Notes under the pieces: model-generated
Seen by the model: only the letters and a program-made list of their open reading frames with translations
What the model was told of the DNA's origin: nothing
The model's database searches: none
NCBI GenBank assembly: GCA_002245855.1
Contig: NOUX01000003.1
Coordinates: forward strand, 186,001-250,000
Direction: 5' to 3'
Length of the DNA stretch: 64,000 nucleotides
Origin: Sphingobacterium cellulitidis
GTDB lineage: Bacteria; Bacteroidota; Bacteroidia; Sphingobacteriales; Sphingobacteriaceae
Made by a program: the position numbers and the translations under genes
Part shown: piece after piece, positions 42,062 through 51,045 of the stretch
Position numbering within the stretch: position 1 is the first letter of the stretch
Layout of the letters: each line of letters begins with the position of its first letter

Positions 42062-42128
42062 AAAAAAAAAGTCTTGAGATCGGGGAGATTTCAAGACTTA
42101 ACTAACCAATTATTAACCTAAATTATGA
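42062..42128 (-). ncRNA. Candidate small RNA C (third related element)
   Basis: This minus-strand unit of about 67 nt is a diverged copy of element B from 7 kb away. The 5' part CATAATTTAGGTT then AATAATTGGTTA differs from B at one base. The terminator has a 9-bp stem TCAAGACTT/AAGTCTTGA (42069-42077 with 42091-42099), a 13-nt loop with TCTCCCCG in the same place as in B, and a T run. Its promoter is less clear: AAACTTTG (42144-42151) or a weaker TAGTATTC (42127-42134) with TTTG 21 bp upstream. The 5' end is therefore uncertain. Confidence 0.55.
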
Positions 42129-42148
42129 ATACTAGCTAATATTCAAAG

Positions 42149-42181
42149 TTTGTGCCAAAAAATTAATTCTACATTATTTTG
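42149..42181 (+). promoter_or_regulatory. Probable promoter of the DbpA-like helicase
   Basis: TTTG (42149-42152), 21-bp spacer and TTATTTTG (42174-42181) approximate the consensus (one mismatch in the -7 box). A second -7-like TAATTTTG sits at 42224-42231. Both favour a translation start at 42220 or 42235. Confidence 0.4.
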
Positions 42182-42234
42182 TGTCATTTTACATTCAAAA
42201 GCTCAAATACCAATCATTAATGATAATTTTGTCC

Positions 42235-43545
42235 ATGCAACATTTGAATACCTACCTTAAAAATCTAAACATAGAAGCACTAAATCCTATGCAGGAAGAA
42301 GTACTTCAACAGTTTAGTACAGACCGTGACTTTGTTCTTCTCTCTCCTACTGGATCAGGTAAAACATTAGCTTTTAGCCTTTTACTTTTCAAATTACTAG
42401 GAGACAATTTCTCAAAAGGCACCAAAGCTATGATTGTGGTTCCTACTAGAGAGCTTGCTCTACAGATTGAATCTGTAATCAAGCAAATGAACAGTGCCTT
42501 AAATGTTGCCCTATTATACGGTGGGAATAATAGCCAGATTGAAAAAGATAAGCTTAAACAACAACCTGCCTTAATCATAGGAACACCAGGAAGAATAATT
42601 TATCATATCGACCGCGTTCCAAATCTACTTGAAGGTTGCCATACGCTAGTATTGGATGAGTTTGATAAGTCATTAGAACTTGGGTTTCAAGATCAATTGA
42701 GTTATATCGTAAGAGCGAGCAGAGATGTAAAACATAAAATCCTAACCTCCGCAACGGATATGGAAGAGATTCCAGCATTCCTGGAATTAAACAATCCTGT
42801 CAAATTAGACAATGTTGACAGTCATGGCTTAAGACCAGACCTGAGTTATTATAAGGTGATGACCAGCTCTAAATTAAAACTGGAGTCACTTTTTAAATTA
42901 CTTTGCAAAATTGGTGATGAAAGGGTTTTGGTTTTTTGTAACCACCGCGAAGCGGTAGACAATATATCTGATATTTTGGAAGGAAAAGGAATTCAAAGCA
43001 TTCCATACCATGGTGGTCTTGAACAATTTATTCGGGAATTGACTATTGTTAAGATAAAGAATGGTAGCCAAAATATTTTAATTACGACTGACCTTGCTGC
43101 ACGTGGTCTTGATATTCCAGAGATGAACCACGTCGTTAATTATCAATTCCCATATAAGGAAGATGAATTTATTCATAGAAATGGTCGTGCGGGTAGAAAT
43201 GGTCAAAAAGGATATGTATATGGTATTCTGTCTGATGATGATCGTGGAGCTAATTATTTAGATGGAGCTGAAACGCTCGAGCTAGATGGATTTTATCCGA
43301 TTCCTGCCGAACCAGAATTCAAAACATTAAGGATTAATGCTGGTAAAAAGCAAAAAGTCAATAAAATTGATATTGTAGGTTATATCCTAAACTTACCAGA
43401 AATTACGAAGGATGACTTAGGGCTAATCGTAGTCAAACCAAATGATTCCTACGTCGCTATTCGTGCTGATTTAGCCAATAAAGTAGTGAAGAACGGAACT
43501 AACGGAAAAATAAAAGGTCAGAAAGTAAGAATTAACTTAATTTGA
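42235..43545 (+). CDS. DEAD-box-type RNA helicase, DbpA-like
   Basis: Starting at the ATG at 42235 (42220 is possible) the product is 436 residues. Motifs are SPTGSGKT (37-44), PTRELALQ, TPGR, then DEFD at 141-144 where the family has DEAD, SAT, ARGLDIPEMNHVVNY and HRNGRAGRNG. The C-terminus (about 365-436; NKIDIVGYILN...VAIRADLANKVV) matches the DbpA RNA-binding domain that recognises 23S rRNA hairpin 92, so a role in large-subunit assembly is likely. The last 9 bp overlap convergent coaD. Confidence 0.87.
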   Translation: MQHLNTYLKNLNIEALNPMQEEVLQQFSTDRDFVLLSPTGSGKTLAFSLLLFKLLGDNFSKGTKAMIVVPTRELALQIESVIKQMNSALNVALLYGGNNSQIEKDKLKQQPALIIGTPGRIIYHIDRVPNLLEGCHTLVLDEFDKSLELGFQDQLSYIVRASRDVKHKILTSATDMEEIPAFLELNNPVKLDNVDSHGLRPDLSYYKVMTSSKLKLESLFKLLCKIGDERVLVFCNHREAVDNISDILEGKGIQSIPYHGGLEQFIRELTIVKIKNGSQNILITTDLAARGLDIPEMNHVVNYQFPYKEDEFIHRNGRAGRNGQKGYVYGILSDDDRGANYLDGAETLELDGFYPIPAEPEFKTLRINAGKKQKVNKIDIVGYILNLPEITKDDLGLIVVKPNDSYVAIRADLANKVVKNGTNGKIKGQKVRINLI

Positions 43546-44010
43546 TTTCTTGATATGTTTTAGAATCGTTGCTGGAACCAGGTGATTGATATCACCATTA
43601 TTCTTCCAGATATCCCTAACGATCGTTGAAGAAATATGGGCCTCTCCACTCCTGCTTACCAAAAAGTAAGTTTCGATTTGAGGGGCCAATAAAAGATTGT
43701 TCTGAGCAATAATGTTTTCATAATCAAGGTCAGTCCCATTACGAAGACCTCTTAAAATAAACTGAGCACCAATGGATAGGCAATAATCCACCGTCAATCC
43801 ATTATAAAAACTAACCTCTACCTGTTCATTATCTGCAAACAATTCAGAAATGGATAATTTGCGACTCTCCACATCCATCATCCCAACCTTTGAACTATTG
43901 ATGCCAATAGCAATATAGATTTTATCAAATAGCGGTAAAGCTCTATTTATTAAATCCTGATGTGCAATGGTAAATGGATCAAAGGATCCTGGAAAAACTG
44001 CGATTCTCAT
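43537..44010 (-). CDS. coaD: Phosphopantetheine adenylyltransferase
   Basis: CoaD makes dephospho-CoA from 4'-phosphopantetheine and ATP. The 157-residue nucleotidyltransferase shows the N-terminal FPGSFDPFTIAHQDLI with the TxxH motif (Thr14, His17), RGLRNGTDLDYE and the C-terminal ISSTIVRD (SSTxxR). It is 2 bp downstream of rsmD and forms a group with it and the DUF3822 gene. Confidence 0.96.
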   Translation of the reverse strand: MRIAVFPGSFDPFTIAHQDLINRALPLFDKIYIAIGINSSKVGMMDVESRKLSISELFADNEQVEVSFYNGLTVDYCLSIGAQFILRGLRNGTDLDYENIIAQNNLLLAPQIETYFLVSRSGEAHISSTIVRDIWKNNGDINHLVPATILKHIKKSN

Positions 44011-44012
44011 AA

Positions 44013-44546
44013 TTATTTAGAATAAAAGCTAAATGATGAATTTCCATATTGCCGGGTCTCAACAAAATTTGGATGATCGATCATCTTGCGGTTACTTGGA
44101 TGTTCTACAATTAAAAGTCCCCCCTCTTTCAATAAATTATTTTCAATGACCAAAGCCGCTAACATGGGTAACTGACCTAAGTCATAAGGTGGATCAGCAA
44201 AAATCAAATCATATTGTTCCTTATCCGATTTGATAAACTTAAATACATCAGCTTTTCTAGCTTTGATCTGCAATAAGTTTAATTTCTTGGCTGTATCAGT
44301 AATATAAATTACACATTTACCATGTAAATCAACCGAATTGACCTTTGCTACTCCTCTCGAAGCAAGTTCAAAGGATATATTCCCCGTACCGGCAAATAAA
44401 TCCAAACAGTCCAATCCATCAAAATCAATTCTATTATTTAAGATACTGAATAATGCTTCTTTTGCAATATCTGTAGTTGGTCTGACAGGTAAATTTTGTG
44501 GAGGATTCAACCTCAATCCTGCTGCCTTTCCTCCAATTATTCGCAT
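44013..44546 (-). CDS. rsmD: 16S rRNA (guanine-966-N2)-methyltransferase RsmD
   Basis: The 177-residue SAM-dependent methyltransferase begins MRIIGGKAAGLRL and has the RPTTDIAKEALFSIL segment, the SAM motif LDLFAGTGNISFELASRG and the catalytic FADPPYDLG motif of N2-guanine/N6-adenine methylases. It modifies G966 of 16S rRNA. The rsmD-coaD pairing is common across bacteria. Its start overlaps the DUF3822 gene by 10 bp. Confidence 0.94.
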   Translation of the reverse strand: MRIIGGKAAGLRLNPPQNLPVRPTTDIAKEALFSILNNRIDFDGLDCLDLFAGTGNISFELASRGVAKVNSVDLHGKCVIYITDTAKKLNLLQIKARKADVFKFIKSDKEQYDLIFADPPYDLGQLPMLAALVIENNLLKEGGLLIVEHPSNRKMIDHPNFVETRQYGNSSFSFYSK

Positions 44547-45322
44547 GTAGGTAAATCTATTAAATAACTTCTCGAAAATTGATTTGACTCTTCGTCCAAG
44601 GAAATACTCGGTTTATTGGCTGAAATCTCAATTACCTCATCAGAGTAGGTCTTTAACTTTTGTATAAAGGAATGGTCAACATCCAGACCTGAATATAAAA
44701 CCTTATTAACCTTTTTATCAATTCCAAAATTCTCAAATAGGTTTAAGATAAAATAACTCAAATCATCATCGCTAACAACTTCAAAGGTATTATAAAACTT
44801 AAATTGACCATTGATAAATAAATAGATATCAGCAGTATTATCATCAAATACAACACCTAGAACATCCCCTTTCAATGGAATGTATGGTCTTGCTTGTAAT
44901 AGATTTAATTTAAACTCAGGAACGAACTTAGCATCTGGAAATAGGGTTTTCCAACGATGATGCAATAATACATCCAATTGATAGAATGCCTGAATTTGCA
45001 AGAACTCAACTGCAGTTTGACTCATTTCCTGTGCAGGATTCTCCATGAATTCCTGGTAATTATCTAAGTCATCTTCTTGATATAAATCATCAGGAACAAA
45101 GGTTAAATTATGGGTAGGAATACTCACGTAAACCTTTTGAAATGGCAGAGATAATAGTTTTAGAGCCTCTTCTGAAGGATTATGGCTCTCAAAATTCATA
45201 TACACCAAAAGTTGATTGTCTTGATCTAAAACATAAAGCTTATCATATTGATAATTCGCTTTTACAATCAGTGTGTAATGCGATATATAATGTAAATGAA
45301 ATTGTTTCGAAGTATAATTCAT
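44537..45322 (-). CDS. DUF3822 family protein
   Basis: The ATG at 45322 gives 261 residues; an ATG at 45346 would add eight. The protein resembles the Bacteroidota DUF3822 group, which sits next to rsmD and coaD in this phylum. The fold seems to be of the actin/FtsA-like ATPase type (GVVFDDNTADIYLFINGQFKFYNTFEV, then a C-terminal VLYSGLDVD segment), but this is my reading and no catalytic residues can be named. Function unknown. Confidence 0.75.
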   Translation of the reverse strand: MNYTSKQFHLHYISHYTLIVKANYQYDKLYVLDQDNQLLVYMNFESHNPSEEALKLLSLPFQKVYVSIPTHNLTFVPDDLYQEDDLDNYQEFMENPAQEMSQTAVEFLQIQAFYQLDVLLHHRWKTLFPDAKFVPEFKLNLLQARPYIPLKGDVLGVVFDDNTADIYLFINGQFKFYNTFEVVSDDDLSYFILNLFENFGIDKKVNKVLYSGLDVDHSFIQKLKTYSDEVIEISANKPSISLDEESNQFSRSYLIDLPTCE

Positions 45323-45361
45323 TCCTTGCAGATGGTATAAACACAAAATTAGTTTTAAAAA

Positions 45362-45391
45362 TTGGATTGACCAACCTTTTGGATAACTTTG
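45362..45391 (+). promoter_or_regulatory. Promoter directly upstream of the RecD-like gene
   Basis: ATTG (TTG at 45362-45364), a 19-bp spacer and TAACTTTG (45384-45391). The GTG start codon at 45396 lies just 4 bases past the -7 box, predicting a leaderless mRNA. Confidence 0.5.
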
Positions 45392-45395
45392 GGTT

Positions 45396-46820
45396 GTGCA
45401 AATAAAAAACAGCCTTTTACAACAGTTTTCTCATCAAGCAACCCAACAGCAAGTCGAAGTATTTGAGATTCTCGGTGAATTCCTACATACTTTTGCCGTT
45501 GAATCCTGCTTTATATTAAAAGGCTATGCCGGTACTGGTAAAACGAGTATCATTTCTGCATTGGTAAAATCCTTACCTCGATTTCATAAAAGATCTGTTT
45601 TATTAGCTCCGACCGGACGTGCCGCCAAGGTAATGTCGGCTTATTCTGGTCGGAATGCCTTGACCATTCATAAAAAGATCTATAGAAAGAAAAATGCAGT
45701 ATCATTGGATATGCAATTCAGCCTAGCCGACAATACACATGAAAACACCTTGTTTATTGTCGATGAGGCTTCCATGATCAGTAATGAAGGGCATAGTATG
45801 TTTTCTAATGGATTATTGCATGATTTAATCGAATATGTTCAGTCTGGAGAAAATTGCACCCTTATGTTGGTTGGTGATATTGCACAGTTGCCTCCGGTTG
45901 GACTTGAAACCAGTCCTGCATTAGATCCTGAATACATGAACGCTGAATTTGGATTAGAGATTTTCAGCTATGAAATGACAGATGTCGTTCGTCAGGATAA
46001 GAACTCCGGAATTCTATATAATGCCACAAAAATCCGTAATGAAATTCGATTGGATGAAGAATTTGCGGAATATAGCTACCCGCAATTCGTCACTAAATCA
46101 TTCAAGGACATTTTTAGGATGAATGGGGAGCGATTGATTGAAGGTCTTCATTATGCTTATGATAAGTTTGGTATCCAAAATGCCATGGTTATTTGCCGAT
46201 CCAACAAGTCAGCAAACCTATATAATCAGCATATTCGAAATCAAATATTGTTCAGGGATGAGGAAATCACAGGTGGAGATATCGTCATGGTCGTGAAAAA
46301 CAATTACTATTGGCTTCAGGACAATGACGAAAAAAATACCGGATTCATCGCAAATGGAGATATGGCGGTTATCAAGAAAGTCAGTAATGTCCATGAAATG
46401 CATGGCTTTAGGTTCGCTGACCTATATCTCGAGTTTATGGACAACAATGAGGGCGATGCCATTCGTTGTAGGGTTCTTCTGGATAGTTTATATGTTGATT
46501 CACCCAACCTACCCTATGAACAACAACAAAAACTCTATAATAGCATAGCAGAGGATTATCAAGAAATCTATGCAAAAAAAGATCGTATGGAGGCCATTAA
46601 AAAAGACCCTTATTATAACGCTTTGCAGATTAAATTCGCCTACGCCATCACTTGCCATAAAGCCCAGGGTGGACAGTGGCCATTGGTCTTTATAGATCAA
46701 GGCTATATGAATGATGACATGTTGAATACGGAATTTATGCGCTGGCTCTATACCGCGATAACCCGGTCGACTCAGGAACTCTTCTTGGTCAATTTCAATG
46801 AAAAATTCTACGAAGCCTAA
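45396..46820 (+). CDS. RecD2/UvrD-like ATP-dependent DNA helicase
   Basis: The 474-residue superfamily-1 helicase starts with GTG; no in-frame ATG occurs before the ATPase core. Walker A is GYAGTGKTS (43-51), Walker B DEASMI, motif III VGDIAQLPPVG and the C-terminal UvrD_C_2 motif YAITCHKAQGGQWPLVFID. It lacks the N-terminal domains of full RecD2 (about 700 residues), so it is a short RecD/Pif1-like form common in Bacteroidota. The role is presumably DNA repair. The 24-residue N-terminal lead before the core is consistent with the GTG start. Confidence 0.88.
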   Translation: MQIKNSLLQQFSHQATQQQVEVFEILGEFLHTFAVESCFILKGYAGTGKTSIISALVKSLPRFHKRSVLLAPTGRAAKVMSAYSGRNALTIHKKIYRKKNAVSLDMQFSLADNTHENTLFIVDEASMISNEGHSMFSNGLLHDLIEYVQSGENCTLMLVGDIAQLPPVGLETSPALDPEYMNAEFGLEIFSYEMTDVVRQDKNSGILYNATKIRNEIRLDEEFAEYSYPQFVTKSFKDIFRMNGERLIEGLHYAYDKFGIQNAMVICRSNKSANLYNQHIRNQILFRDEEITGGDIVMVVKNNYYWLQDNDEKNTGFIANGDMAVIKKVSNVHEMHGFRFADLYLEFMDNNEGDAIRCRVLLDSLYVDSPNLPYEQQQKLYNSIAEDYQEIYAKKDRMEAIKKDPYYNALQIKFAYAITCHKAQGGQWPLVFIDQGYMNDDMLNTEFMRWLYTAITRSTQELFLVNFNEKFYEA

Positions 46821-46907
46821 ACCTATCAAAAATAATACATGATCCCTTCTTTATTAGGTCGATAAATAGATATTTTCGCTCTTTCAAATATTGACTTAAT
46901 TAATGTA

Positions 46908-49391
46908 ATGAAGTACTTTTTCTCTTTTATTTTTTTATTAACCTTTGTTATTTCAAACGGACAAGATAAGTCCAACCTTACAAAGCCTAATTATCAACTT
47001 GCATCTAAATTCTCACCAAGCAAACTCAGTAAATTAATCTTCTCTACTGAAGTAAATCCCAACTGGATCAATTTCGGTGATAAGTTTTGGTATGAATACA
47101 ATACCCCAAAAGGTAAAAAATGGTATCTCGTAGACCCCAAAACTAAAAAGAAGTCAGAGCTATTTGACCATGCTGATATGGCAGCAAGAATTACTTCCAT
47201 TGTAAAGAATCCTTTTGATGCTCAACACCTGGACATCCGAAACCTACGTTTCATGGATGATGAGAACCTTATCCGTTTTGAGGTTCAAAGTACTAAGGAT
47301 ACGGTCAAATCTAAAGATGAAATCAAGAAATTGACAAATAAAAAGGATACGATCAAAAAGAAGCTTTATTACTTTGAATATAATCTGAGCAATAATAATC
47401 TGAAAGAACTAAGCGAAGAAAGTAAAGAAAAAACCAAATTATTTTGGGCCAACTTCAATCCTGATACCAGTAGGGTTTACTATGCTAAAAATTACAACCT
47501 ATATTGGATGGATTATAGCAATTACCTGAAAGCTCAAAAAGATGAGAAGGATTCTACCATTGTTGAACATCAAATCACGACGGATGGCGTGCAATATTAT
47601 GCTTGGGGTGGTGATGAATATAGTGTCACGACAGGAGATAAAAAATCGGAGGATGAGGACAAGAAAAAGAGAAAACCGGTTTGGATAAACTGGTCTCCGA
47701 ATGGTAAATATTTTACTTTGACTCGTAAGGACAACCGGGATTATAGCGCTCTATGGGTAATCAATAATGTTGCTAAAACAAGACCTACCCTGGAAACCTA
47801 TAAGTATTTGATGCCAGGAGAAACAGATTCTACTGAAGTTGAGCTTTATATTTTCGATAGCAACACCTTAAAACCTAGACAAATCAATGTTTCAGCTTTT
47901 AAAAACCAAACTATAAGCTTATGGAACAAGGATCGCAATAAAGAAAGCTACAAAGGAAAGCATTATATCAATTATTGGTTGGGGAATGATGAGGAATTTT
48001 ATATCGCTAGATCAAGCCGTGACTTAAAACGAATTGATATCGTTGCAGTCAATACCAATGGCGAAACTAGAACTTTGGTAGAAGAACGTTCAAACGTCTA
48101 CCAAGATGTCAAAAAACCATATTTTATCAATAATGGAAATCAATTTATCCATTGGTCCCAACGTGATGGATGGGGACATTTCTATCTATACGACAAAAAT
48201 GGAAAACTGATCAATCAAATTACAAAAGGTGAATTCCATTGTGATGATCTAACAAGATATAATGAGGCAACAGGAACCTTATACTTTAAAGCCAATGGTA
48301 AAGAAAAAGACCTTGATCCATATTATACCTTCTATTACTCTGTAAATAAAAATGGGGGTCCCGCAAAACTATTGACTCCTGGAGATTTTGATCATCAGGT
48401 TTTAACTAGCGAATCCAGCAATTATTTTGTTGACAACTATTCGAGAGTAAACACTGCACCTATCAGTAACCTGTATAATGCTTCAGGACAGCTTGTTATG
48501 AAATTGGAAGAAACAGATCTTTCTAATCTTTTTGCTGCTGGTTATAAATTCCCTGAGCCATTTAAAGTAAAAGCTGGTGACGGCATTACAGATTTATACG
48601 GGGTGATGTACAAACCCTTCGATTTTGACTCAACCAAAACCTATCCTATTATTGAATACGTTTATCCAGGACCTCAAACTGAAGCAGTGAACAAAAGCTT
48701 CGGTCGATCGATGGACCGTATTGACCGTTTAGCGCAAATGGGATTCATCGTTATTTCGGTTGGTAACCGTGGTGGCCATCCATCCCGCTCTAAATGGTAC
48801 CATACTTATGGATATGGAAACCTTCGGGATTATGGCTTGGAAGACAAAAAGGTGGTTGCTGAACAATTGGCCGATAAATATTCATTTATTGATGTCAGCA
48901 GAGTTGGAATAACTGGCCACTCAGGTGGTGGATTTATGTCTACTGCTGCGATGTTGGTATACCCAGATTTCTTTAAAGTAGCCGTTTCTGGTGCTGGAAA
49001 TCATGAAAATAACATCTATAACCGATGGTGGAGTGAAAGACACCATGGAGTAAAAGAAGAAGTTAGTGCAAAAGGGGATACAACCTTCTCTTATAACATC
49101 CAAAGAAATACTGAACTGGCGAAAAACTTAAAAGGCAAATTATTGATCGTAACTGGTGACATTGATAATAATGTGCACCCTGCTAACTCAATCCGTATGG
49201 TTGATGCCTTAATCAGAGCGAATAAAAGATTTGATTTCTTACTATTGCCTGGCCAAAGACATGGATTTGGCGATATGACTGAATATTTCTTCTGGAGAAT
49301 GGCAGATTATTTCAGCCAGCACTTATTGGGTGCTTCGGAAATGAATGAAGTCGATATCATGGAAATGAACAGGGATAAACCAATGAAATAA
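46908..49391 (+). CDS. Secreted S9B prolyl-oligopeptidase-family peptidase (dipeptidyl-peptidase IV-like)
   Basis: The 827-residue protein has a signal peptide (MKYFFSFIFLLTFVISNG), an N-terminal beta-propeller (about 60-530, DPPIV_N-like) and a C-terminal alpha/beta hydrolase domain. Catalytic residues are Ser672 (GHSGGG), an Asp around 751-753 (GDIDNN) and His785 (GQRHGFG). DPP-IV-like enzymes clip X-Pro or X-Ala dipeptides from peptides in the periplasm or outside. Three proton-peptide symporters lie 2.5-8 kb downstream on the other strand and could take up the products. Confidence 0.9.
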   Translation: MKYFFSFIFLLTFVISNGQDKSNLTKPNYQLASKFSPSKLSKLIFSTEVNPNWINFGDKFWYEYNTPKGKKWYLVDPKTKKKSELFDHADMAARITSIVKNPFDAQHLDIRNLRFMDDENLIRFEVQSTKDTVKSKDEIKKLTNKKDTIKKKLYYFEYNLSNNNLKELSEESKEKTKLFWANFNPDTSRVYYAKNYNLYWMDYSNYLKAQKDEKDSTIVEHQITTDGVQYYAWGGDEYSVTTGDKKSEDEDKKKRKPVWINWSPNGKYFTLTRKDNRDYSALWVINNVAKTRPTLETYKYLMPGETDSTEVELYIFDSNTLKPRQINVSAFKNQTISLWNKDRNKESYKGKHYINYWLGNDEEFYIARSSRDLKRIDIVAVNTNGETRTLVEERSNVYQDVKKPYFINNGNQFIHWSQRDGWGHFYLYDKNGKLINQITKGEFHCDDLTRYNEATGTLYFKANGKEKDLDPYYTFYYSVNKNGGPAKLLTPGDFDHQVLTSESSNYFVDNYSRVNTAPISNLYNASGQLVMKLEETDLSNLFAAGYKFPEPFKVKAGDGITDLYGVMYKPFDFDSTKTYPIIEYVYPGPQTEAVNKSFGRSMDRIDRLAQMGFIVISVGNRGGHPSRSKWYHTYGYGNLRDYGLEDKKVVAEQLADKYSFIDVSRVGITGHSGGGFMSTAAMLVYPDFFKVAVSGAGNHENNIYNRWWSERHHGVKEEVSAKGDTTFSYNIQRNTELAKNLKGKLLIVTGDIDNNVHPANSIRMVDALIRANKRFDFLLLPGQRHGFGDMTEYFFWRMADYFSQHLLGASEMNEVDIMEMNRDKPMK

Positions 49392-49449
49392 TATCCTGAA
49401 AAATCATATTTTCTTTCTATTTTAAAGACTTATTATACCAATAGAAAAT

Positions 49450-49995
49450 ATGCCTGATCAAAATACTAGTCATTTTATAGAAGCCCTAAAGCATTTTGGG
49501 GCTTCTGACTTGAATGAGCAAATCCTAAAGGAGGTTAGCTTGGAACAGTTGCTAAAATGGAGTAAGGATGACCCGGATCAAAGACTTTGTTTTCGAAGTT
49601 CCTGGGCTTTGGAACACCTGCTATTAAAGAATAATCAACTCTTTAATTCTACCTATAATCAGTTGGTTGAGAATTTTAAAACCTTAAAAAATTGGAGTGC
49701 ATTAAGAAGTTATACCAAATTGATAATGTGGTTATTATCTAAATCCAACAAAACTATTAAATTATCAGATGATCAAAGGGAAATTATCTTGGAAAAGACC
49801 TTTGATATTCTAGAAGACAGCGATTGCCCGATTGCAGTTAAGGTCAATGGCTTTGATATTTTATACCGATTGATACCTTATTATGATTGGTTGGCAAAGG
49901 AATTAGGTTTATTGATAGAACTAAACCTTGAAAAAGAAAATACCCCTGCCTTAAAAAGCAGAGGTACCTATATCTTAAAAAGACTAAGAAATTAG
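49450..49995 (+). CDS. Helical (HEAT-like) protein, function unknown
   Basis: The 181-residue soluble protein is predicted to be all-alpha with a repeat-like pattern (DPDQRLCFRSSWALEHLLLKN, then DCPIAVKVNGFDILYRLIP). That is compatible with HEAT/ARM-type helix pairs. No catalytic motif is visible. It follows the peptidase by 58 bp on the same strand and ends 1 bp before the convergent ruvB stop. I do not recognise a named family. Confidence 0.7.
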   Translation: MPDQNTSHFIEALKHFGASDLNEQILKEVSLEQLLKWSKDDPDQRLCFRSSWALEHLLLKNNQLFNSTYNQLVENFKTLKNWSALRSYTKLIMWLLSKSNKTIKLSDDQREIILEKTFDILEDSDCPIAVKVNGFDILYRLIPYYDWLAKELGLLIELNLEKENTPALKSRGTYILKRLRN

Positions 49996-49996
49996 C

Positions 49997-51016
49997 CTAA
50001 AATAATGTATTTCCTTTATTATGGGTTTTCCCCAAATGCTTAAAGGCTAATTCAGTACATTCCCTTCCTCTGGAAGTTCGCATTAAATATCCTTCCTGAA
50101 TCAAGAATGGCTCATAAACCTCTTCAATTGTTCCTTCGTCTTCACCTACAGCAGTTGCAATAGTCTTAAGACCTACTGGGCCGCCTTTAAATTTCTCAAT
50201 AATCGTACTTAAAATGCGATTATCCATTTCATCCAATCCATGCTCATCAACGTTTAATGCATTCAGAGCAAACTGCGAAATGGCTTTGTCAATGGAACCA
50301 TTTCCTTTAATCTGTGCAAAATCACGGGTCCTTCTCAATAAGGCATTCGCAATCCTTGGGGTTCCTCGACTTCTACGCGCAATTTCAAAGGCCCCTTCTT
50401 CTGAAATAGGAACATTCAAGATAATTGCCGATCGCATGACGATGTCTGTTAATAATTTTGAATCATAATATTGAAGCCTCGAATTGATTCCGAAACGAGC
50501 ACGTAAGGGTGCAGTCAATAATCCGGAACGAGTAGTAGCACCAACTAAGGTAAATGGATTCAATGATATCTGCACAGAACGGGCATTAGGACCTGTTTCC
50601 AGCATGATATCAATTTTAAAGTCCTCCATAGCGGAATAGAGGTATTCTTCAACTAGAGGGCTTAAACGGTGGATTTCATCAATAAAAAGAATATCTCCTT
50701 CTTCCAAGTTGGTCAAAAGCCCAGCTAAATCGCCTGGCTTATCCAATACAGGTCCCGATGTGATTTTTATCCCTACTCCCATTTCATTGGCAATAATATG
50801 AGATAAGGTCGTTTTTCCTAATCCCGGAGGGCCATGCAATAAAACGTGGTCTAAGGCTTCACCACGTAATTTCGCCGCCTTTACGAAGATAGATAGGTTC
50901 TCCAATATCTTTGCCTGACCAGTAAAATCGTCAAAACTCTGCGGACGAAGTACCCTCTCCAAATCTTTATCAGTCGGCGTCAGTCTCTCTGGGTTGGGAT
51001 CAAGGTTTTCATTCAT
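49997..51016 (-). CDS. ruvB: Holliday-junction branch-migration ATPase RuvB
   Basis: RuvB is the hexameric AAA+ motor that drives branch migration with RuvA. The 339-residue protein has the N-terminal [11 protein letters not shown], Walker [10 protein letters not shown] (62-70), Walker [11 protein letters not shown], sensor I GATTRSG and the C-terminal winged helix [17 protein letters not shown]. No ruvA or ruvC is in the window. Confidence 0.97.
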   Translation of the reverse strand: MNENLDPNPERLTPTDKDLERVLRPQSFDDFTGQAKILENLSIFVKAAKLRGEALDHVLLHGPPGLGKTTLSHIIANEMGVGIKITSGPVLDKPGDLAGLLTNLEEGDILFIDEIHRLSPLVEEYLYSAMEDFKIDIMLETGPNARSVQISLNPFTLVGATTRSGLLTAPLRARFGINSRLQYYDSKLLTDIVMRSAIILNVPISEEGAFEIARRSRGTPRIANALLRRTRDFAQIKGNGSIDKAISQFALNALNVDEHGLDEMDNRILSTIIEKFKGGPVGLKTIATAVGEDEGTIEEVYEPFLIQEGYLMRTSRGRECTELAFKHLGKTHNKGNTLF

Positions 51017-51045
51017 ATCTTAGAACACAAATCTTAATTTAATAA

